A DNA stretch of 16,386 nucleotides. Source: Bacteroidales bacterium (GTDB lineage Bacteria > Bacteroidota > Bacteroidia > Bacteroidales > F082). The position numbers and the translations under genes were made by a program. Location: contig JAGCCO010000166.1 of assembly GCA_017651645.1 (NCBI GenBank), positions 1-16,386 on the forward strand. The letters run 5' to 3'. Shown here piece after piece: positions 1-7,747 of the stretch. How positions within the stretch are numbered: the first letter of the stretch is position 1; each line of letters opens with the position of its first letter. The notes under the pieces were generated by a model. The model did no database searches. It was given only the letters and a program-made list of their open reading frames with translations, and had not been told where the DNA came from.

Positions 1-188
1 GTTACGGTTATTGTTATGGGTATGGTTATGGCTATGGTTACGGCTATGGTTACGGCTATGTTTATGGTAACGAAGAAGATGGTAAGAAGAAGAAAAAGAA
101 GAAGTTCCGTCTGTTCCGTAAGCATCACCACCATCACCATTCCGACCATCATACTATTGCCAGGGCTCATGATGATGGCAAGGATTAA
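1..188 (+). CDS. C-terminal tail of a Wzc-like tyrosine-protein kinase (5' end outside window)
   Basis: Reading from base 3, the window opens inside a gene that stops with TAA at 186-188; only its last 61 residues are visible. They begin with eleven alternating Tyr-Gly-type units (one Tyr-Cys, one Tyr-Val), followed by an acidic Asn-Glu-Glu-Asp, seven lysines in a row, and a stretch with six consecutive histidines. Tyrosine clusters at the extreme C-terminus are the hallmark of bacterial BY-kinases (Wzc/CapB type). These autophosphorylate the cluster to control assembly and export of capsule or exopolysaccharide at the inner membrane. The kinase domain itself cannot be seen, so the call rests on the tail and on the next gene, 11 bases downstream, which encodes the phosphatase that usually partners such kinases. 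The main alternative is some other Gly/Tyr-rich protein, which the neighbour makes unlikely. Confidence 0.75.
   Translation, partial: YGYCYGYGYGYGYGYGYGYVYGNEEDGKKKKKKKFRLFRKHHHHHHSDHHTIARAHDDGKD
3..68 (+). repeat. Tandem 6-bp repeat (TAYGGY) encoding the Tyr-Gly tail
   Basis: Eleven consecutive hexamers of the form TAY-GGY, with deviations TATTGT, TATGGG and TATGTT, encode the kinase tail. Since the unit is two codons long, copy-number slippage would keep the frame and only change the number of phosphorylatable tyrosines. Confidence 0.85.
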
Positions 189-199
189 TACAATGAGTT

Positions 200-928
200 A
201 TGTTTGGAATTCGTTATAGGTTACCGGAGGATTTTTTTCAGGGGGCGACAGATGTCCATTGCCATCTTCTGCCAGGAGTCGATGATGGTTTTTCTTCGAC
301 AGAAAAATCTCTTCATGCCTTAAAAAGGCTTGAGGAGCGTGGCGTGAAGCACATGATTCTCACCCCCCATTTTATGAAGGACTATCCTGAGAACAACCGT
401 GAAAGCATAACTGCAAAGTTTGAGGCTTTTAAGTCTGAAGCAGAAAAGGTGAGCAAAATACAGCTTCGATTAGGGGCTGAGTATATGTTGGATGCCTGTT
501 TCATGGATCATTATAAGCAAGGCTTCTTGACTCTCGACAAAGGGGGTACACAAGTTTTGTGTGAGACCTCATATATGATGTACGAGCATAATATCTCCGA
601 AATGCTGTATGAAGTGATGTGCGATGGCTTTTTACCTGTAATTGCACATCCTGAACGGTATGAGTATGCAGTAAAAGACAACTATTTCAGATGGAAGGAC
701 AAGAGCTATAAGTTCCAGCTGAATCTGTTGTCGCTGGCGGGCGCATACGGAGCTCCCGCTGTGGCAAAGTCCCGTTACCTATTGAAGGAAGGGATGTATG
801 ATTATGTGGGTTCGGATATGCATGGTATAGGGAATTTCAGAAAGTTTTTGCCAAAAGTAAAATTGACCAAGAAAGATACTGACCGGCTGGAGCTTTTGCT
901 GGAGAACAATAATAAGTTGTTTGAATAA
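200..928 (+). CDS. CpsB/YwqE-family protein-tyrosine phosphatase (PHP superfamily)
   Basis: This 242-residue protein is a metal-dependent phosphotyrosine phosphatase of the PHP fold, expected to dephosphorylate the tyrosine-rich tail of the upstream kinase and so set the state of the polysaccharide export machine. Visible family motifs, in order: Asp18-x-His20-x-His22 followed by Pro-Gly-Val-Asp-Asp-Gly (residues 25-30), the Thr-Pro-His at about 55-57, Gly-Ala-Glu near 92, His-Pro-Glu-Arg near 150, and Gly-Ser-Asp206-Met-His208. Together these supply the expected metal ligands. Length is normal for the family. ATG at 200 is chosen because the catalytic motif starts by residue 18 and the earlier ATG at 193 is out of frame and closes after eight codons. 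It starts 11 bases after the kinase stop, so the two are almost certainly co-transcribed. It is cytoplasmic, with no signal peptide. Confidence 0.93.
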   Translation: MFGIRYRLPEDFFQGATDVHCHLLPGVDDGFSSTEKSLHALKRLEERGVKHMILTPHFMKDYPENNRESITAKFEAFKSEAEKVSKIQLRLGAEYMLDACFMDHYKQGFLTLDKGGTQVLCETSYMMYEHNISEMLYEVMCDGFLPVIAHPERYEYAVKDNYFRWKDKSYKFQLNLLSLAGAYGAPAVAKSRYLLKEGMYDYVGSDMHGIGNFRKFLPKVKLTKKDTDRLELLLENNNKLFE

Positions 929-946
929 GAGTGTTAGAATAGATAA

Positions 947-984
947 AAAGAAGGCCATCCTGTATTTACGGGATGGCCTTCTTT
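947..984. terminator. Bidirectional intrinsic terminator between convergent genes
   Basis: A perfect 14-bp inverted repeat (947-960 and 971-984) with a 10-base loop lies between the phosphatase stop (928) and the peptidase stop on the other strand (1024). Each arm has an A-rich outer end, giving a U-rich tail in either orientation, so it plausibly ends transcription from both sides. Confidence 0.85.
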
Positions 985-1023
985 GTTGGATAGGATTCCA
1001 GTATTAGTGGAAATCCATAGGTG

Positions 1024-3150
1024 TTATTTCAGCCCACGTGCCTTCAGATAAGGCTCGTAATCAGGATCTTGGCCGCGGAACTTGCGGTATTGCACCATGC
1101 CCTCGTCGTTGCCGCATTCCTGCAGGCAATTCTTGCGGAACGAGGCTGCCAGCTCAGGATTGAAAAGGTCACCAGAAGTCTTGAAGTAGTTGAAAGCATC
1201 TTTGTCCAATACTTCAGCCCAGGTGTAGGCGTAGTAGCCAGCACTATAGCCACCATTGAAGATGTGGGCGAAGTTGGTGCTGCGGTAGCGAGGTAGGATC
1301 TCGGGCATCAGGCCAATGGCATCCATCTGCTGCTTCTCAAAAGCGTCTACGTCGAGGTCTTGAGGCTCAGTCAGCTCATGGTATTTCATGTCGAGGATGG
1401 AGGCGGCGATGAGCTCGGTGGTCATGAAGCCTTGGTTGAACAGGGCACTGTTTTCAATCTTGGCGATGAGGCTGTCGGGCATGACTTCGCCGGTTTGGTA
1501 ATGCTTGGCATACATGCGGATGACCTCTGGCTCTGCGACCCAGTTCTCCATGATTTGTGAAGGCAGCTCCACATAGTCGTGAGGCACGTTGCCGCAGGTG
1601 CGGCTGTAGAGGCCATTGGAGAAGAAGGCATGGAGTGAGTGGCCAAACTCGTGCCACATGGTCTCGGTCTCGTCCCAAGTGAGTAGGGCAGGGGTGTCGC
1701 CCGAGGCAGGAGTGAAGTTCATCACCAAGGAAACGACGGGATAAATCTTCTTGCCTTCGATGTCATAGCCGCTCTCACGGAAGCTGGTGCACCAAGCGCC
1801 GCCGCTCTTCGAGTCGCGAGGATAATAGTCCATGTAAAGGATGCCAAGTAAGTCACCGTTGGCTTCCTTTACTTCGTAAGTCTCCACGCCAGGATAATAT
1901 ACGGGTAAAGTCTCGTTCTTGACAAAGTTGACGCCATAGAGCTTGTTGGCAGCCATGAACATACCGTCACGGACGTTGTCGACGGTGAGGTAAGGCTTGA
2001 TGTAGTTCTCGTCGAAGTCATATTTGGCTTTGCGTAGCTTTTCGGCGTAGTACCACCAGTCCCAGCCTTCGAGTTTGATGCCAGCGCCTTCCTTATCGGC
2101 AATGGCTTGCATCTCGGCCAATTCTTTCTTGGCGAGTTGCTGGGCAGGGTTGAAGATGTCGATGAGGAACTTGTCCACGGTCTTGGAGTCTTGGGCCATA
2201 TTAACGGCGAGGACATAGTCGGCGTAGTTGTCAAAGCCGAAGAGTTTGGCTTTCTGCACGCGCAGTTTGCACATCTCGTTGATGAGGTTCTTGTTGTCGT
2301 ACTCGTTGTTATTGTCGCCACGGTTATAGTAGGCCTTGTACATCTGTTCGCGCAGGTTGCGGTTGTCGGCAAACTGCAGGAAGGGGATGAGGCTGGGCTT
2401 GCTCAAAGTGAACACCCATTTGCCTTCCATGCCGTCAGCCTTGGCTTGCTCGGCAGCAGCGTCGATGCTGGTTTGTGGCAGGCCCGCGAGGTTAGCTTCG
2501 TTGTCGACGACGAGCTTATAGCCAGCGTTTTCCTTCAGCAGGTTATTGCCGAATTGCAGACTCAGCGTGGAGAGCTGTTCGTTGATTTTGCTCAGTTCCT
2601 CCTGCTTGTCAGCGGGCAGACCGGCACCGTGACGCATAAAGTCCTGATGGTATTTCTCCACGACGCGGATCTGTTGGTCGTCGAGACCCATTTCATTACG
2701 GTGTTGGTACACATAATCGATGCGTTCAAAGAGTTTTGGGTTCATCATGATGGCATCGCTGTGCTTGGAAAGCATGGGCAGCACCTGTTCGGCGATAGCC
2801 ACCATTTCGTCGTTAGTGAGGCATTCGTTGAGGTTGAAAAACACATTGCTGACACGGCTCAGGGTTTTGCCCGACTTGTCGAAAGGCAAGATGGTGTTTT
2901 GGAAAGTGGCTGGTTCAGCGTTGTTGACGATGGCCTCCACTTCGGCTTGTTGTTCGGCGATACCTGCCTCAAAAGCAGGCAGATATTGCTCGTTTTTGAT
3001 TTGGTCGAACGGCGGCACTTGGAAAGGTGTCGTGTATTCGCTGAGGAAAGGATTCGGGACTTCTACCTCGGTCTTTTGTTCAGGCTTCGAGGTACACGAA
3101 GCCAAGGTGATGACGCTTAGTGCGATCATGTTGATGAGTTTTTTGGTCAT
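1024..3150 (-). CDS. dcp: M3-family zinc metallopeptidase, peptidyl-dipeptidase Dcp-like lipoprotein
   Basis: The 708-residue product is an M3 (thimet oligopeptidase) family peptidase. It carries the zinc motif His500-Glu-Phe-Gly-His504, and Glu528 sits at the spacing expected for the third ligand, in a Val-Glu-Leu-Pro-Ser-Gln-Ile-Met-Glu-Asn-Trp context. A His-Ile-Phe-Asn-Gly-Gly-Tyr-Ser-Ala-Gly-Tyr segment begins at His629 and matches the substrate-binding tyrosine/glycine loop of Dcp enzymes. Dcp removes C-terminal dipeptides from short oligopeptides. Length is close to the roughly 680 residues of E. coli Dcp. Unlike cytoplasmic Dcp, it starts with a lipoprotein signal peptide (lipobox Leu-Ala-Ser-Cys19), so it should be lipid-anchored and act on peptides in the periplasm. 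The residues after the cysteine do not show an obvious surface-export signal. It is a single-gene unit, divergent from the debranching enzyme. Confidence 0.93.
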   Translation of the reverse strand: MTKKLINMIALSVITLASCTSKPEQKTEVEVPNPFLSEYTTPFQVPPFDQIKNEQYLPAFEAGIAEQQAEVEAIVNNAEPATFQNTILPFDKSGKTLSRVSNVFFNLNECLTNDEMVAIAEQVLPMLSKHSDAIMMNPKLFERIDYVYQHRNEMGLDDQQIRVVEKYHQDFMRHGAGLPADKQEELSKINEQLSTLSLQFGNNLLKENAGYKLVVDNEANLAGLPQTSIDAAAEQAKADGMEGKWVFTLSKPSLIPFLQFADNRNLREQMYKAYYNRGDNNNEYDNKNLINEMCKLRVQKAKLFGFDNYADYVLAVNMAQDSKTVDKFLIDIFNPAQQLAKKELAEMQAIADKEGAGIKLEGWDWWYYAEKLRKAKYDFDENYIKPYLTVDNVRDGMFMAANKLYGVNFVKNETLPVYYPGVETYEVKEANGDLLGILYMDYYPRDSKSGGAWCTSFRESGYDIEGKKIYPVVSLVMNFTPASGDTPALLTWDETETMWHEFGHSLHAFFSNGLYSRTCGNVPHDYVELPSQIMENWVAEPEVIRMYAKHYQTGEVMPDSLIAKIENSALFNQGFMTTELIAASILDMKYHELTEPQDLDVDAFEKQQMDAIGLMPEILPRYRSTNFAHIFNGGYSAGYYAYTWAEVLDKDAFNYFKTSGDLFNPELAASFRKNCLQECGNDEGMVQYRKFRGQDPDYEPYLKARGLK

Positions 3151-3183
3151 ATTTTTGAAAGTTTGATGTCGGTTTTACGCCTG

Positions 3184-3191
3184 CAAAGATA
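3184..3191 (-). promoter_or_regulatory. -7 box TATCTTTG for the peptidase gene
   Basis: The minus strand reads TATCTTTG here, a perfect match to the Bacteroidota TAnnTTTG box. It would place transcription start near 3178, about 28 bases before the peptidase ATG. No clear -33 TTTG is visible at the usual spacing. Confidence 0.65.
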
Positions 3192-3209
3192 AAAAATGTT
3201 GTTTTTTGC

Positions 3210-3238
3210 TTTGCGAAAAAGTAAAAACATTATCTTTG
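3210..3238 (+). promoter_or_regulatory. Promoter of the glycogen operon (TTTG / TATCTTTG)
   Basis: TATCTTTG at 3231-3238 matches the Bacteroidota TAnnTTTG -7 box. TTTG at 3210-3213 could be the -33 element with a somewhat short 17-bp spacer. Transcription would begin near 3245, about 30 bases before the ATG at 3275. This also argues against any start codon upstream of 3245. Confidence 0.65.
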
Positions 3239-3274
3239 TACTCGGTTTTTTATGCAATTTTTGAAATAAGATAT

Positions 3275-5242
3275 ATGAGTTACATTTCTTGGGATAAAAG
3301 GAAACTGGTCAATCTGGAGTTTACGCTCAACCGTGAAGTGTTGCGTTCCAACGCTTTAGGCGCGTTTCTCGCCACCACGGTGATTGGCTGCAACACGCGA
3401 AAATACCACGGTTTACTGGTAGTTCCGCAACCGCAATTAGATAACAACAATCACGTACTGCTGTCAAGCCTTGATGAAACCATCATCGAGAATAAGGAAG
3501 AGTTCCATCTTGGCGTACACATGTACCCTGATGGCATTTTTGCTCCGCGCGGACACAAATACCTCCGCGACTTCACCGCCGACCCTATGCCGAAGCTGAC
3601 CTACCGCATTGGTAATGTGGTGCTCGACAAGGAATTGATTTTCTCCGCTACGGAAGCGCGTCTTTTTGTGCGTTACACTTTACGCGAGTCGGTGGTGCCT
3701 ATCACGCTGCGCATCTTGCCTTTCTTGGCCTTCCGTAACGTCCACATGCTGACGCATGAGAACCATGAGGCCAGCCGCAAGGTGGATTTGGTGAAGAACG
3801 GCGCTTCGTGGCAGCTCTACAAAGACTATTCGAAGCTGTACCTGCAGTTCTCGCGTGCCGCACAATACACGCATGTGCCTCATTGGTACTACAACATGTT
3901 CTACATCCGCGAGCAGGAACGCGGTTACGATGCCGTTGAGGACCAGTTTGTCCCTGGCTTCTTTGAGTTGCAGATGAAACAAGGCGACACGGTGATTCTC
4001 TCGGTGAGCCTCAAAGAAGAAAGCCCGACGGCCATTAAACGCCAGTGCGAGGCTGAGGTGAAGAGGCTGTTGCCACAGCATAGTTATGAGGAGTGTCTCG
4101 TAAAGGCCGCTGACCAATTCATCATCCACGATGAAAAAGGCACGCGTCTCTGGGCAGGCTTCCCATGGTTTGGCTCGTGTAGCCGCGACACCTTCCTTGC
4201 TTTGCCTGGTATCGCTTTGGCTCAAGGAGACGAGAAGACCTTTACTGCGGCCCTTGATTACCTCATCTCGAGGATGCAAGGCCCGTTCTTCCCGCATCGA
4301 TACTATCAAAAGAGCTTGTATTTTACAGCAGTGGATTCGCCGCTGTGGTTCTTCTATGTGCTGCAACTCTATGAGAAGATGTTGGGCAAGGACAAGAAGG
4401 ATATTTGGAAGAAATACAAGAAGCCGATGACGACTATTTTGGAGAGCTTCATCGCAGGAACCGACTTCAACGTGCATACCTTGGACAATGGCTTGCTCTA
4501 TGCAGGCAACCGCGACTTGGCCCTGACCTGGATGAACGTCTTCGCCCAAGGCAAACCCTGGACGCCACGTACGGGATTGGCAATTGAAGTGAATGCGTTG
4601 TGGTATAATGCCTTGTGCTATGGTGTTGAGCTGTTGAAAGCAGCCGATCCGAAGAGCCCGCTGCTCAAGAAATGGCAAGCTTTGGCCGACAAGGTGAAGG
4701 CTTCGTTTGTTGACACCTTCTATAATAAGGCGACCAATGGCTTCTACGATTACGTGAACAGTAACGAGAAGAACGAGCAGGTGCGTCCCAACATGATGTT
4801 GGCAGCGGCTTTGCCTTACACTCCAATGTCGGAAACCATGCAGAAACGCGCCTTTGACATCGCCCACTCCGAACTTCTGACAACCCGTGGCATACGTTCA
4901 CTTTCGCCTAATGATGAGAACTACAAAGGCATTAGCATCGGCAGCCACAGCGAGCGCGAACGTGCCTACCACAACGGCTCGACATTCCCATGGTTGATTA
5001 TGTTTTATGCCGATTTGTCAGTGAAATTGTTCGGGAAGACCTCGTTGCCTTATCTAGAAGACCTCTATATTGGTTTTGAGGAGGCCATCAAGGACAATGG
5101 CATCGGAACGGTGTCGGAGATCTACGATGGCAACCCGCCTTTCGAGGCAAGAGGTTGTATCTCGCAGTCGACGAGCGTGGGTGCCTTGCTTTACCTGCAT
5201 TACCTGATCAAAGAATTAAATAAGAAAGGAGGCTCAAAATGA
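3275..5242 (+). CDS. Glycogen debranching enzyme, amylo-alpha-1,6-glucosidase (GH133, archaeal-type GDE)
   Basis: This 655-residue protein removes alpha-1,6 branch points from glycogen or limit dextrins. The N-terminal part (about residues 1-240) is the beta-rich GDE N-terminal domain, with the typical Thr-Arg-Lys-Tyr-His-Gly-Leu-Leu segment near residue 45. The C-terminal part is the six-hairpin catalytic domain. Catalytic candidates are Asp305 in Gly-Phe-Pro-Trp-Phe-Gly-Ser-Cys-Ser-Arg-Asp-Thr and Glu615 in Ser-Glu-Ile-Tyr-Asp-Gly-Asn-Pro-Pro. The first motif usually reads Trp-Gly-Arg-Asp-Thr, so Cys-Ser replaces Trp-Gly here. ATG 3275 is preferred over the upstream in-frame TTG at 3206, since the promoter box lies between them. 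It is the first gene of the glucan operon, and its stop overlaps the next start by four bases (ATGA). Confidence 0.93.
   Translation: MSYISWDKRKLVNLEFTLNREVLRSNALGAFLATTVIGCNTRKYHGLLVVPQPQLDNNNHVLLSSLDETIIENKEEFHLGVHMYPDGIFAPRGHKYLRDFTADPMPKLTYRIGNVVLDKELIFSATEARLFVRYTLRESVVPITLRILPFLAFRNVHMLTHENHEASRKVDLVKNGASWQLYKDYSKLYLQFSRAAQYTHVPHWYYNMFYIREQERGYDAVEDQFVPGFFELQMKQGDTVILSVSLKEESPTAIKRQCEAEVKRLLPQHSYEECLVKAADQFIIHDEKGTRLWAGFPWFGSCSRDTFLALPGIALAQGDEKTFTAALDYLISRMQGPFFPHRYYQKSLYFTAVDSPLWFFYVLQLYEKMLGKDKKDIWKKYKKPMTTILESFIAGTDFNVHTLDNGLLYAGNRDLALTWMNVFAQGKPWTPRTGLAIEVNALWYNALCYGVELLKAADPKSPLLKKWQALADKVKASFVDTFYNKATNGFYDYVNSNEKNEQVRPNMMLAAALPYTPMSETMQKRAFDIAHSELLTTRGIRSLSPNDENYKGISIGSHSERERAYHNGSTFPWLIMFYADLSVKLFGKTSLPYLEDLYIGFEEAIKDNGIGTVSEIYDGNPPFEARGCISQSTSVGALLYLHYLIKELNKKGGSK
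5225..5232 (+). promoter_or_regulatory. Perfect Shine-Dalgarno AAAGGAGG before the GT4 gene
   Basis: AAAGGAGG, fully complementary to the 16S anti-Shine-Dalgarno, ends six bases before the ATG at 5239. It lies inside the last codons of the debranching enzyme (Lys-Lys-Gly-Gly). Strong sites are uncommon in Bacteroidota; none comparable was noticed at the other starts in this window. With the ATGA overlap it suggests coupled translation or re-initiation. Confidence 0.6.
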
Positions 5243-6528
5243 GAGTCCTGATGTTTGGGTGGGAGTTTCCGCCCCATATTACCGGCGGCCTTGGAACGGC
5301 TTGCTTCGGTATGACCAAAGGCTTGGCCAAGAATGACGTGGACGTGCTTTTTGTGGTGCCGCGCGCTTACGGCGACGAGGACGAGACCAACGTGCGTCTG
5401 CTCAACGCCAGCGATGTGACCATAGACATCGACCATGAGAAAGACCGCAGCTATTGGGAACGCGTGCAATACATGGAGATTGGCTCCAATATTATCCCGT
5501 ATGTCGGGCCGGAGCAATTTGCCAATGTGCTGGAAAACGACCGTCATGTGGTGGAGCATTTCAATCGTAGTGGCTCGGTGTTTGCACGCAACTACCAGTT
5601 CTCAGGTAAATACGGCATGAACCTCATGGAGGAGGTGGCTCGTTACGCCTTGATAGGCTCATCGTTGGCCACGAAATATGACTTCGACGTCATCCACGCC
5701 CACGACTGGCTGACTTATTCCGCGGGTATCGCTGCCAAGGAGACCACGGGCAAACCCTTGGTGGTGCACATGCACGCCACCGAGTTCGACCGCTCGGGCG
5801 AGAACATCAACACGGATGTGTACGCCATTGAGCGCAGGGGCATGGAAGCAGCCGACCGTGTCATCACGGTGAGTAACTTGACCCGTAATATCGTCATCAA
5901 CAAATACGGCATCGACCCGGCTAAGGTCGTCACGGTGCACAACGCTGTGGAGCCTAACGACAAGCCCAAGTCGGAATACGAGCGCAGCGGCTTGGATGCT
6001 AAGGTGGTGACTTTCCTCGGAAGAATCACCTATCAGAAAGGTCCGGAGTACTTCATCGAGGCAGCATACAAGATCCATCAGGTCGACCCGAGCATCCATT
6101 TCGTGATGGCGGGCACGGGCGACATGCTGGAGAAGATGATCCGTCGTGTGGCACAACTCGGCATGGGTAGCCATTTCCACTTCACGGGCTTCCTGAAGGG
6201 CGAGGCCGTCGACCAGATGTTCGCCATGACCGACGTGTTCGTCATGCCGTCCATCTCCGAGCCGTTCGGCATCGTGCCGTTGGAGGCCATGCGCCTCAAC
6301 GTGCCGGTGGTCATCAGCAAACAGTCTGGCGTCTCCGAGGTGGTGAAACATGCCTTGAAGGTCGACTTTTGGGACATCAACGGCCTGGCTGACTCCATCT
6401 ATGCGCTCTGCCATTATCCGGTCTTGGCCAACTGCTTCAAGGACGAAGGCAAGGACGAGGTGGACAGCCTCAAGTGGGAAGCCGCCGCAAAGAAGATCAA
6501 GGCCGTTTATGAGTCGGTAGCTAAGTAA
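5239..6528 (+). CDS. GT4-family glycosyltransferase of the glycogen operon
   Basis: A 429-residue retaining glycosyltransferase with the GT-B fold. The N-terminal half has the glycine-rich acceptor/donor loop Pro-His-Ile-Thr-Gly-Gly-Leu-Gly (residues 12-19) and a His-Ala-His-Asp-Trp segment as in glycogen-synthase-like enzymes. The C-terminal half has the sugar-nucleotide E-x7-E motif, Glu341 to Glu349 (Glu-Pro-Phe-Gly-Ile-Val-Pro-Leu-Glu). No signal peptide or membrane segment is seen, so it should be cytoplasmic. Placement between a debranching enzyme and a GH57 amylase points to an alpha-glucan role: a second glucan synthase, a primer-forming enzyme, or a maltose-1-phosphate-type synthase are all possible. 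The donor sugar cannot be read from sequence. The start overlaps the previous stop and is served by a perfect Shine-Dalgarno; the GH57 gene follows 21 bases later. Confidence 0.85.
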   Translation: MRVLMFGWEFPPHITGGLGTACFGMTKGLAKNDVDVLFVVPRAYGDEDETNVRLLNASDVTIDIDHEKDRSYWERVQYMEIGSNIIPYVGPEQFANVLENDRHVVEHFNRSGSVFARNYQFSGKYGMNLMEEVARYALIGSSLATKYDFDVIHAHDWLTYSAGIAAKETTGKPLVVHMHATEFDRSGENINTDVYAIERRGMEAADRVITVSNLTRNIVINKYGIDPAKVVTVHNAVEPNDKPKSEYERSGLDAKVVTFLGRITYQKGPEYFIEAAYKIHQVDPSIHFVMAGTGDMLEKMIRRVAQLGMGSHFHFTGFLKGEAVDQMFAMTDVFVMPSISEPFGIVPLEAMRLNVPVVISKQSGVSEVVKHALKVDFWDINGLADSIYALCHYPVLANCFKDEGKDEVDSLKWEAAAKKIKAVYESVAK

Positions 6529-6549
6529 GAATAATAAAAACACAACAAT

Positions 6550-7743
6550 ATGAGCAAATCAATCTGTTTCTATTTCCAAGTGCATCAGCCTTACAGGCTT
6601 CGCACCTATCGTTTCTTCGAAATCGGCAAGAAACATTATTACTATGACGACTACAGCAACCGCATGATTATGCGGCGTGTGGCGGAGAAGTGCTACCTGC
6701 CCATGAACGAGCTGCTGATGCGCCAAATCGAGAAGTTTGGCGACAAAGTCAAGTTTGCGTTCTCGTTCTCGGGTGTGGTCATCGAGCAAATGGAGCAATA
6801 TGCCCCCGAGGTGTTGGAGAGCTTCCAGAAGCTGGTCGCCACGGGCAAGGTGGAGGTGCTTTCCGAAACTTACGCCCACTCGCTGGCTTCGCTGTCGAAT
6901 CCCGACGAGTTCAAACGTCAGGTGACAGCCCACAAGCACAAGATGAAAGAGGTATTTGGTGTCACGCCCAAGACCTTCCGTAACACCGAGTTGATTTACA
7001 GCGATGAAATCGGGGCAAAAGTGGCTGAGATGGGCTACAACCTTATGCTCACCGAAGGTGCCAAGCACATTTTGGGTTGGAAGAGTCCCAATTACATGTA
7101 CGCCAACGCCATCAACCCGAAACTGAAAGTGCTGCTTCGCAACTTCAAGTTCAGCGATGAGATCGCCTTCCGTTTCGTGCAGGACAGCTTCCGCGCCGAG
7201 GACTTCGTGAATTGGCTAAATGCGCTGCCTGAGGAGGAAGAGGTCGTCAACATCTTCATGGACTACGAGACCTTCGGCGAACACCAGAGTGCTGAGACAG
7301 GCATCTTCAAGTTCATGGAGGCTTTGCCTGGTACCATTCTGAAAGGCAGCAAGTTCAAGTTTGCCACGCCGCAGGAACTGGCCAAGAAGCTACAACCCAT
7401 CAGTGCCGTCAACGTACCCAACGTGCTCTCGTGGAGCGACGAGGAACGTGACCTTACAGCCTGGCTCGGCAATCCTTTGCAGGACGACGCCTTCCGCGCT
7501 TTGTACGACCTGAATGCCAAGGTACATCGTATCAAAGACGAGGAGCTACAGCAAGATTGGACCATGCTCCAGACTTCTGACCATTTCTACTACATGTGCA
7601 CAAAGTGGCTCTCTGATGGCGTAGTGCATAAGTATTTCAACCATTATGCTTCGCCGTATGATGCTTACGTCAACTACATGAATGTCTTGACGGACTTCGC
7701 TGACCGAGTGGCCAAGTTGTCGAAGCGGAAAGTAAAAGCCTAA
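6550..7743 (+). CDS. GH57-family alpha-amylase / alpha-glucan-acting enzyme
   Basis: The 397-residue protein is a family 57 glycoside hydrolase, a retaining enzyme that cleaves or transfers alpha-1,4-glucan chains. Visible GH57 regions: His-Gln-Pro-Tyr-Arg (about residues 12-16) at the N-terminus; Phe-Arg-Asn-Thr-Glu147-Leu-Ile-Tyr, whose Glu is the expected nucleophile; and Phe-Met-Asp238-Tyr-Glu-Thr-Phe-Gly-Glu-His, whose Asp is the expected acid/base. The size and the Tyr-Glu-Thr-Phe-Gly-Glu-His signature resemble the Methanocaldococcus-type GH57 alpha-amylase group rather than the longer branching enzymes or amylopullulanases. There is no signal peptide, so the substrate is intracellular glycogen or maltodextrin. 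It is the third gene of the operon, 21 bases after the GT4 gene. Actual specificity (hydrolase, glucanotransferase or branching) is not settled by sequence. Confidence 0.9.
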   Translation: MSKSICFYFQVHQPYRLRTYRFFEIGKKHYYYDDYSNRMIMRRVAEKCYLPMNELLMRQIEKFGDKVKFAFSFSGVVIEQMEQYAPEVLESFQKLVATGKVEVLSETYAHSLASLSNPDEFKRQVTAHKHKMKEVFGVTPKTFRNTELIYSDEIGAKVAEMGYNLMLTEGAKHILGWKSPNYMYANAINPKLKVLLRNFKFSDEIAFRFVQDSFRAEDFVNWLNALPEEEEVVNIFMDYETFGEHQSAETGIFKFMEALPGTILKGSKFKFATPQELAKKLQPISAVNVPNVLSWSDEERDLTAWLGNPLQDDAFRALYDLNAKVHRIKDEELQQDWTMLQTSDHFYYMCTKWLSDGVVHKYFNHYASPYDAYVNYMNVLTDFADRVAKLSKRKVKA

Positions 7744-7747
7744 ATTG

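Noticed and set aside
1..68. Hexamer repeats as a CRISPR or intergenic satellite
   Set aside because: The units are contiguous, have no spacers and encode a continuous Tyr-Gly reading frame ending at a stop next to a kinase-partner gene.
2107..3120. 337-codon open frame on the plus strand opposite the peptidase gene
   Set aside because: It lies wholly antisense to a well-supported M3 peptidase, and its translation (runs of Val, Leu, His, Phe) has no recognisable motif; codon bias of the real gene explains it.
3206..3274. Upstream TTG start extending the debranching enzyme by 23 residues
   Set aside because: It would begin before the predicted transcription start (near 3245), and the extra residues do not look like the family's N-terminus.
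3680..4867. 395-codon open frame on the minus strand opposite the debranching enzyme
   Set aside because: Fully antisense to a GH133 gene with intact catalytic motifs; no domain signature in its translation. The same applies to long minus-strand frames at 5659-6543, 8225-8995, 9755-10552 and 10724-11566.
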